Shown: positions 14,378 to 20,382 of the stretch, piece after piece
Position numbering within the stretch: the first letter of the stretch is position 1
Layout: each line of letters starts with the position of its first letter
DNA from: JAVVPL01 sp036655775
GTDB taxonomy: Bacteria > Bacteroidota > Bacteroidia > Bacteroidales > P3
Length of the DNA stretch: 20,382 bases
Reading direction: 5' to 3'
Assembly: GCA_036655775.1 (NCBI GenBank)
Contig: JAVVPL010000027.1
Span: 1-20,382, forward strand
The notes under the pieces: model-generated
The model's input: the letters and a program-made list of their open reading frames with translations, nothing else
Database searches by the model: none
What the model was told of the DNA's origin: nothing
Translations under genes and position numbers: made by a program

Positions 14378-17020
14378 TCATGCTTCCACCCAAATACCCA
14401 CATTCACCCCAAATTCAGCTTTATTCAAAACAATACCGCCATTCATCCCTTCCATAATACGCTTACTAATGGCTAAGCCTAATCCAGACCCACTGCTTTT
14501 GGTTGTAAAATTGGGTTCAAACAAATGAGCCAAAGTTTCGTTCGTAATACCTATGCCATTATCCTCTATTTCTATGGCTATATAATTGGATGAAATCAAA
14601 GATTCATTCAATTGATGTCTTTGGATAAAACTGAGATCTAAGGGCGTAATTTGGATTTGAATTTGCGCAAGAAAATCGCTTGATTGCTCTTTTTTTTGTG
14701 CAATGGATTGTACTGCATTTTTCAAAACATTTAGTAAAACCTGCGAAAATTGTTTTTCATCTATGTTTACAAAAATATCCGTTGGGGCAAAATTTAATTC
14801 AAAATGAATATTTTTATCTTCAAATAATTGTATTGCTTTTGCTATACAAGTTTGCAAAGATACTTTTTGAATCGTAGGTTTACTCCATTGTGCATATTGA
14901 GAAAACGTAGTGGCAATATCGGAAAGTCGATCTATTTGCTCTAATAGCAAAGCACTAAATTTATGTAAACGTTCTTCAAAATCGGGTTTGTGATCCATAT
15001 AAGCGCGCTCCAAATGTTGCACTTGTAATTTCATAGGCGTAAGTGGATTTTTAATTTCATGAGCCACTTGTTTTGCCATTTCGGTCCATGCACTTTGTCG
15101 TTCCGATTGTGCCAAAAGCCTTGCACTTTCTTCTAATTCATCTACTAAACTATTGTATTGACTTATCAACTCTCCAATTTCATCTTTTGTATGCCATGCA
15201 AGATGTGAATTTTTCTTCCCTAATTCAATATCGGCCACATGTTGTGCAATTAAATTTAAGGGCCGTATTAAACGGTTCGACCAGAAAATAGTGATCAACA
15301 AAACTAAAAAAATAAGAAAAACATAGATAGAAATATACGAAGAAATATACGTACCCACATCCTTATCCCATTCGGATTGTTTGACAAAATATGGAAGGTT
15401 CAAATACCCAAAAACAACATTCTTCGCATTTCGAAAAGAAGTATAGGCCGATAAAAAAGAAATTCCATCTATTTGTTCTCTTTGGATATACAAATTGCTT
15501 TTTTTCTCTTTTAAAATTGTATAGACTTTGGGGTTCAAGGTATCCGACAAGACTTTTTGGTCAAACAAACGTTTTTGCGTACTTAGCATAAGATGTCCTT
15601 GGGCATCATATAAATGAATATCATTCGACAACAAAATCGACAAACTCTTTAAATCTTGTTGCCATAAATACAAAATACTATCGGGCACACTTTCTTTATT
15701 TGGATAAGCGGGATAATCCATATATTTTTTTTCCAAATCGAGTAAACTACTTAACGTTTTTTCTCTCAAACTCGTTTCGTCTTTGATATTATTCATTTTT
15801 TTAATATACACAATGGATAGTATACACAAAAAGACTAGGACTGAAAATAAAATACCCAATACTGTAAATTGCAATTTTTGTGCAAAACGCCAAGTGCCTA
15901 GAGGACGTTTTCGATACCCAAACAAATAAATCACAAAACCCACTACCGAAAACCATAAAAGCAAAAATGAAAATGTATACAAAGTACTTATTTTGGGAAG
16001 ATGCGCTTTGCTTATAACCAAGGTTTTATTATCGTCAAGAAAACGCACATAGTGATTGTATTCGTCCCAATCAGAAAAAGCGAATTGCCCCACTTTTCCT
16101 TTAATATCTATTTTTAATGGATAGAGAAAATCGCCTTGATGAATCAGCAATTCTCCGTTTCGATAAAGCGAATATGAATACGTATTGTCAATGCGAAGGA
16201 TTGGACTTTCTTTTTCATACAATAAATCAAAATATCCAGGATCTTTTATAATGGCTTCACACCCCATTTCTATATACAAATTACAAAATGTATTTGCAGT
16301 AAGTGGAAATTCAAATTTTGCCAAATAGGATAAATATTCTATTCCATACCGCATTCTATACAAATTAGGACACGTACTCGCACTCCCTAAATCTGCCACC
16401 TTTTGACTGAAATAATCTTGACAATTATAAATGGTATGAGAAGCTAATATGGCCAACTTTTCGGTCGCTTTACAATACGTAAATTGAAAATTATACGCAT
16501 TAAAATAAGAGGAAAAATACTTTTGTTTAAGATACGTATTCAATTGCTCTTCTTTTTGCATTCGCGTACTATCGGTGGGGAGGGCACGTATTTCTTTACG
16601 TAAAAAAGTATCTTGTAAAATTTGTTTTTGTATGGTTTTGAAACGAATTTCTGTTTGTTCATCCTCATTTTTGGCCAACTTATCGGCAATGGCAATTCTG
16701 TTTTCTTTTTCCTCTCGTTCTTTTTCTTTATCCAAGGCATACGCACAAAGTGCAGTATATACAAAAGCAAACGTAAGTATATAAACAATACATTTTGTTT
16801 GGGTACACTGTGTATATTTTTGCAAACAATAAAATCCAATATGAAATACAAACCACGCCCATGCGGTCAATGAAAAAAGAAATAGAAAACTAAGCCAGGT
16901 GAATTGAAAAAGAGAAATAAAATCTAAATTGACATGTATGTAACTTAGAATTGTGGGTATTCCCCACACACTAAGTATACATAAACAAATAAATAGAATA
17001 TATAAACTTACTTTTTTCAT
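14378..17020 (-). CDS. NtrY-like membrane sensor histidine kinase
   Basis: Two-component sensor kinase of 880 residues. Six membrane segments are seen (about 5-27, 36-64, 76-95, 345-367, 384-406, 557-581), placing two regions outside the cytoplasm: about 96-344 and 407-556. A HAMP domain (582-636) follows, then a HisKA helix with phospho-acceptor H654 in QVAHEIKNPLTPMKL. The ATPase domain shows the N box (LLNVLKNAVQSI), G1 (IEDNGIGI) and G2 (SGSGLGLAISKR) to the C-terminus. The HEIKNPLTP form resembles NtrY-type kinases. No response regulator lies beside it, so its partner is elsewhere. It follows the FN3 gene by 63 bp but also has its own candidate promoter ending 4 bp before its ATG. The start MKKVSLYILF directly precedes the first membrane segment; no other Met fits. 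Ligand unknown. Confidence 0.92.
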   Translation of the reverse strand: MKKVSLYILFICLCILSVWGIPTILSYIHVNLDFISLFQFTWLSFLFLFSLTAWAWFVFHIGFYCLQKYTQCTQTKCIVYILTFAFVYTALCAYALDKEKEREEKENRIAIADKLAKNEDEQTEIRFKTIQKQILQDTFLRKEIRALPTDSTRMQKEEQLNTYLKQKYFSSYFNAYNFQFTYCKATEKLAILASHTIYNCQDYFSQKVADLGSASTCPNLYRMRYGIEYLSYLAKFEFPLTANTFCNLYIEMGCEAIIKDPGYFDLLYEKESPILRIDNTYSYSLYRNGELLIHQGDFLYPLKIDIKGKVGQFAFSDWDEYNHYVRFLDDNKTLVISKAHLPKISTLYTFSFLLLWFSVVGFVIYLFGYRKRPLGTWRFAQKLQFTVLGILFSVLVFLCILSIVYIKKMNNIKDETSLREKTLSSLLDLEKKYMDYPAYPNKESVPDSILYLWQQDLKSLSILLSNDIHLYDAQGHLMLSTQKRLFDQKVLSDTLNPKVYTILKEKKSNLYIQREQIDGISFLSAYTSFRNAKNVVFGYLNLPYFVKQSEWDKDVGTYISSYISIYVFLIFLVLLITIFWSNRLIRPLNLIAQHVADIELGKKNSHLAWHTKDEIGELISQYNSLVDELEESARLLAQSERQSAWTEMAKQVAHEIKNPLTPMKLQVQHLERAYMDHKPDFEERLHKFSALLLEQIDRLSDIATTFSQYAQWSKPTIQKVSLQTCIAKAIQLFEDKNIHFELNFAPTDIFVNIDEKQFSQVLLNVLKNAVQSIAQKKEQSSDFLAQIQIQITPLDLSFIQRHQLNESLISSNYIAIEIEDNGIGITNETLAHLFEPNFTTKSSGSGLGLAISKRIMEGMNGGIVLNKAEFGVNVGIWVEA

Positions 17021-17024
17021 TTCA

Positions 17025-17055
17025 CAAAGATACAGAATTTTAAAAGTTTAGACAA
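17025..17055 (-). promoter_or_regulatory. Promoter of the histidine kinase gene
   Basis: On the minus strand, TTG (17055-17053), 20 bp, then TATCTTTG (17032-17025) matches the Bacteroidetes consensus at every defined position. The -7 box ends 4 bp before the ATG at 17020, so transcription should start at or within a few bases of the start codon. The mRNA would be leaderless or nearly so. Confidence 0.6.
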
Positions 17056-17083
17056 TACTTTGTGGCGCTTTGGAGTAATCGAT

Positions 17084-19192
17084 TTAATAATTAATCAGAT
17101 AAGCATCCGAATAGTCCGACCAAACTCCGTTTATACCTTCCACACGCAAACAATACGCATAATGGGTATTCATTTTAACATGAACATCTAAATGTAATGA
17201 ATGTACATTTTTTACAATTTGCAATAAGCGAAAACTTCCTTTTTCTTCTTTTCGATAGAGATAATAGTTTTTCACCTCTTGCATTTGAGGATAGTCCCAT
17301 TGAATAGCGATACACTTTTTATCTCTGTGCGCATAGGCTTGCAACTTCGGTTTTTCAAGTTGTTGTTTATACTCGAGTGTATAGAAAAAAGGCGAAACTA
17401 CAGTATCCTTTTTATCTGTAATTGATACAACTTTAAAAGCATACAAGGCATCACGGCCTTTTAAAGTCACCCACAAACTATCTTTTTCTCTAAATTGATA
17501 AGAAGAAGAAGACTGCAATTTGCCACCTGTATATATACATTCCCACGCTTCTTGATTCTTTTTTTGATAAACTTTATACGTATCAACCTCTTCTTCGGTA
17601 CTATTGAACCAGGATAAAAAAACCATACAATCTCTGTAATGACAATATGCAAATACAGGTGCAGCAGGTAAGTTTTTTACGGGACGTTCTACCTGTAAGG
17701 GCATAGAAAAATCAGACATATTGCCTCTATAATCTATGGACACAACTTTATAATATACGGATTTGGCAGTAGTCAATGATAAAGAGTCACAAAACATAGG
17801 ATTTGAAAACACATCGCTGCTTATTTGTACATATTCTGTGTGTAAATTGTTGGATCTAAAAATACGATATCCACTCAAATGCAAGTCGGAGACACTATCC
17901 CATTGAATATTTACAATCCCATTCGTATCGATTTTATACGTTAATTGCAAAGGAATAGCAGGCGGGATCGTATCTAGCAATTGATAAAAAAAATTGCGAG
18001 AACTTTTAATTTCACCCTCCATGGATTCTACTTCCAATACAAAATAATTAGAGGGAAACAAGCTGTTGACAGCAATTGATTTTCTACGTTCTTGCGTAGT
18101 AATTAGGGTATCCACAACTACATAATTTGCATACATCGCACTTTTGTTCCATAGTTTGAAACGCCTAATTTTTTCATTTTCAGAAACTGGAAAATCCCAA
18201 ACAAGAAGCAATGTATTTGCATCCAACAAATCTGCTTTTAGTATATTGGGTTCTTGGATATTTTTACTTTTCCCTTTTCCATGTGCTACATTGGTAATGA
18301 GAGTCTGCTCTCCAAATATGTCGATTCCTAAAACTCTATAATAATAGAGCGTTTCATTGTCGATCAAACTATCGGTATATACCATTTGATCTCTATGCGC
18401 TGGATTCTCTTGATTTAATTGGGATTGCACTATGGGCACTCGATTGCATTTGATAAAATTCTTTTTGTCAAAAGAGCGTTCTACATTATAAGCCGTAAAT
18501 GAATTTTGAAAAATTTCGGTATTCCAACGTAACTCCACAATTTTATCTTCAAATTTAGCCTCTAAAGCTTGGGAAGCTATGGGTTCATCTAAATAAGACA
18601 TATCCGTGTAAAATAAAGCGGTATCAGCAATGGCTACAGAGGTATCTATATAAATCCTATATAGGTATTTTTCACCATAGCGCACACTCACATCTTCATA
18701 ACCCATTTTCCCCATACAAGCCGTTTCAAAAGATCGATCACAAGCAAGCATAGCCATAGAAAATCGCAATTGAGTTTCTTCTATTTCTTTAGCAATAGAA
18801 GCCCATTGATTTTGACCAAAAACGTGCATATTAAAATCCTTGCCATAGAGTGCTTGCGCAAAGAGAGCTGCATAATCATTTTTATTTATTATGTCGTGCC
18901 AATCATTGCTATCTTGACTCAATACCGCCTCTATTTTATAGATTTGTTTGGTCAAAGACAAAGAATCGTTTGTTTTTTTATCAAACGTAAATCGTTCCAA
19001 AATAAATCCTCTACGTTTGGCAACTTCCCATAAATTGGGGGTAGATACCGCCCAACGCAAACGCATATTTTGAGCATGACGTTTACCTAAAAGATATACA
19101 TTTGCATTATTGATAGTATCGGCATCTAACTTTACTATACTGATCACAAAAAGCAGGATCAGCACACTTATTTTACGCATATTTATGTTCAT
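17084..19192 (-). CDS. Secreted protein with multiple fibronectin type III-like modules
   Basis: Exported protein of unknown function. The 702 residues begin with a signal peptide (MRKISVLILLFVISIVKLDADT; start could be the Met at 19192 or 19180). An N-terminal divergent beta module (about 30-190) has RLRWAVSTPNLWEVAKRRGFILERF and a likely helical insert. Five FN3-like modules follow (about 204-303, 313-405, 411-502, 509-606, 613-700), each with the core pattern of a Trp in strand B (LRWNTE, LVWDFP, IQWDSV, LSWFNS, IQWDYP) and a tyrosine-rich YYYRV or YAFKV strand. No enzyme domain, lipobox or obvious type IX secretion C-terminal domain was seen; the last FN3 module runs to the C-terminus. 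It lies 18 bp after a large beta-rich protein gene, so the two are probably co-expressed and may work together at the cell surface. Adhesion or complex assembly is possible but unproven. Confidence 0.85.
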   Translation of the reverse strand: MNINMRKISVLILLFVISIVKLDADTINNANVYLLGKRHAQNMRLRWAVSTPNLWEVAKRRGFILERFTFDKKTNDSLSLTKQIYKIEAVLSQDSNDWHDIINKNDYAALFAQALYGKDFNMHVFGQNQWASIAKEIEETQLRFSMAMLACDRSFETACMGKMGYEDVSVRYGEKYLYRIYIDTSVAIADTALFYTDMSYLDEPIASQALEAKFEDKIVELRWNTEIFQNSFTAYNVERSFDKKNFIKCNRVPIVQSQLNQENPAHRDQMVYTDSLIDNETLYYYRVLGIDIFGEQTLITNVAHGKGKSKNIQEPNILKADLLDANTLLLVWDFPVSENEKIRRFKLWNKSAMYANYVVVDTLITTQERRKSIAVNSLFPSNYFVLEVESMEGEIKSSRNFFYQLLDTIPPAIPLQLTYKIDTNGIVNIQWDSVSDLHLSGYRIFRSNNLHTEYVQISSDVFSNPMFCDSLSLTTAKSVYYKVVSIDYRGNMSDFSMPLQVERPVKNLPAAPVFAYCHYRDCMVFLSWFNSTEEEVDTYKVYQKKNQEAWECIYTGGKLQSSSSYQFREKDSLWVTLKGRDALYAFKVVSITDKKDTVVSPFFYTLEYKQQLEKPKLQAYAHRDKKCIAIQWDYPQMQEVKNYYLYRKEEKGSFRLLQIVKNVHSLHLDVHVKMNTHYAYCLRVEGINGVWSDYSDAYLINY

Positions 19193-19210
19193 TTTATTAG
19201 ATATTTTAAA

Positions 19211-20382
19211 TTATTTTGCGATATTATATAAATTTTTACTACACTTACTACCCAACGTTCCATTGGGAAAACAGTATTGATACTGTATTGCATAATTTCC
19301 TTTTTGAATAGGAATAAACGATTTATTAATCCATTGATTAAAGTACACCCAACCTGCGATACTTTTAGTAGATGCTTGTGCCAATTGAGTCAAAATAGAA
19401 TTAAAATCACGTTTAAAAAATAAAGGACAGTAGTAAATCCAAGGATATTGTTTATTGCTTACCGAATAATCATAAAAACTAGATACATAAATAGCCCATA
19501 CAGGAAGTATAGAATCGGTAGGATTGCGTGCAAATTTAACTAAATTGAGATATGGATATTGCGCATAAATCAAGGGGTTGATATCTTCTTTAAAATATAT
19601 ATTATTTGAAAAATCAGCTCGTGCTTGAATTAAGGGTTTTCCGCCACTTAAAGCATGACCGCGAAGTTCTATTTCGTCAAAAGCTTCTTTGTGGTTACAA
19701 TGCGCCTGTAAATAGTGTACATCTGGAGAAGTAAGCATGCCCCCTGTATTTACATTTTTGACCATATAAGGAGTTCTATATACTTGCGAAATAGAAACCT
19801 CATTGATTTTTTGGGCCATGGTTTGATACCTACTCGTAGTAAAGGTATACGAAAAAAGTATTTTTGCAGTTTGCGACTGTATGGATGCCTCTGAAAGGCT
19901 ATTATTCCTTTGTTCCACAGTGCTGCCTTCCATATTCAATACTTTCGTATATTGAGTTTGTATGGCAGTGTTTTGAGAACCTTCCATCGCCTTAGGCTTC
20001 GCACAAATTTGAATAGTATATTGCGTTTGATTTTGTAAAGCAGGCATGGTCCACGACAAGATTTTTTTGCTTTTATTGTATGTAAAACTAGTGGAAAGTG
20101 TGTCGTTAGCGGAAATAATGTATACTTTATTTGCCAATTTTGGATTCTCAAAAAGATAGGATTGCCCTTGTTTTAAGTGGATATACGATTGAGTGGATTC
20201 TCCTATATAATACGCAGCTTGCTCAAACACAGGATAGGTATACGCCACATTATTGAAAGGGATGCTGTCGGGTCCATTTCCCGTTGTAAAATTAATTTTT
20301 TTATTTTCTATATACGCTTTTCCTTGCGCATCTTTAATTGCTTTCCATTGATTATCCTCCCACTGTTGTGCACTAACTTGTA
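19211..20382 (-). CDS. Large beta-rich protein of unknown function (N-terminus beyond window edge)
   Basis: The frame is open to the last base of the window, so only the C-terminal 389 residues are visible; a GTG at 20248 is in frame but is not the start. The visible part is rich in Tyr, Thr, Asn, Gln and Ser. It contains an Ig- or FN3-like stretch (ILSWTMPALQNQTQYTIQI), a GHALSGGKPLIQ segment and a long Tyr/Trp-rich end (YPWIYYCPLFF, GWVYFNQW). No family was recognised. It has no C-terminal sorting signal that I can identify. The gap to the FN3 gene is 18 bp, so they are likely one operon. Composition and neighbours suggest an exported or outer-surface protein, but the signal peptide that would show it is outside the window. 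Confidence 0.75.
   Translation of the reverse strand, partial: QVSAQQWEDNQWKAIKDAQGKAYIENKKINFTTGNGPDSIPFNNVAYTYPVFEQAAYYIGESTQSYIHLKQGQSYLFENPKLANKVYIISANDTLSTSFTYNKSKKILSWTMPALQNQTQYTIQICAKPKAMEGSQNTAIQTQYTKVLNMEGSTVEQRNNSLSEASIQSQTAKILFSYTFTTSRYQTMAQKINEVSISQVYRTPYMVKNVNTGGMLTSPDVHYLQAHCNHKEAFDEIELRGHALSGGKPLIQARADFSNNIYFKEDINPLIYAQYPYLNLVKFARNPTDSILPVWAIYVSSFYDYSVSNKQYPWIYYCPLFFKRDFNSILTQLAQASTKSIAGWVYFNQWINKSFIPIQKGNYAIQYQYCFPNGTLGSKCSKNLYNIAK

Noticed and set aside
16540..16873. Overlapping open frames on both strands inside the kinase gene, and similar ones at 1500-2745, 3823-4032, 10183-10560, 10820-11110, 14002-14283 and 18144-19033
   Set aside because: They lie wholly or mostly within well-supported genes in other frames, have low-complexity composition, and show no family motif or start context of their own.
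1..20382. CRISPR array, tRNA or rRNA genes, insertion sequences, integrase or defence genes
   Set aside because: No regular repeats, cloverleaf-like conserved sequence, transposase motifs or terminal inverted repeats were seen on reading through both strands; nearly all DNA is filled by housekeeping or envelope genes.

Overview
The window is AT-rich DNA from a member of the Bacteroidota, most likely of the Bacteroidales type. The support is threefold: promoters of the Bacteroidetes form (TTG, about 20 bp, TAnnTTTG) with no clear Shine-Dalgarno sites; a glsA/glsB glycine-lipid gene pair; and a methylmalonyl-CoA mutase small subunit. No mobile element, tRNA, rRNA or CRISPR array was seen. The species cannot be named from the sequence.

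Region 1 (1-5291, minus strand) is the start of the division and cell wall (dcw) cluster: mraZ, rsmH, ftsL-like, ftsI (a PASTA-bearing penicillin-binding protein) and murE, which is cut by the left edge. The genes overlap or lie within a few bases of each other, so they are probably one transcript. MurE carries the DNPR motif, so the peptidoglycan is expected to contain meso-diaminopimelate.

Region 2 (5292-7919) starts with a 234-bp divergent control region. It has a plausible promoter on each strand, TGG-type boxes that could be MraZ sites, and two short palindromes, one over each -7 element. The plus-strand operon is glsA, glsB and engB: two acyltransferases that should make N-acyl-3-acyloxyacyl-glycine lipids, then a ribosome-assembly GTPase. 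The divergent layout places membrane-lipid, ribosome-assembly and septal wall genes around one control region.

Region 3 (7920-12029, plus strand) holds mutA with its own strong promoter and terminator but without mutB beside it. A tight run of mntP (Mn2+ exporter), queD (queuosine precursor synthesis) and apbE (flavinyl transferase lipoprotein) follows.

Region 4 (12073-20382, minus strand) reads, in transcription order: a large beta-rich protein of unknown function cut by the right edge, a secreted protein with about five FN3 modules, an NtrY-like six-TM histidine kinase, and a Pif1-type helicase with a C-terminal HRDC domain. The kinase and the helicase each have a -7 element so close to the ATG that transcripts from them would be nearly or fully leaderless.

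I found no clear novel defence or mobile system. The points most worth a second look are the G8 tract between the catalytic and PASTA domains of FtsI, the architecture of the divergent dcw/gls control region, the predicted leaderless kinase and helicase mRNAs, the terminator packed against mntP, and the uncharacterised surface-protein pair at the right edge. There is no gene-free stretch over 300 bases.
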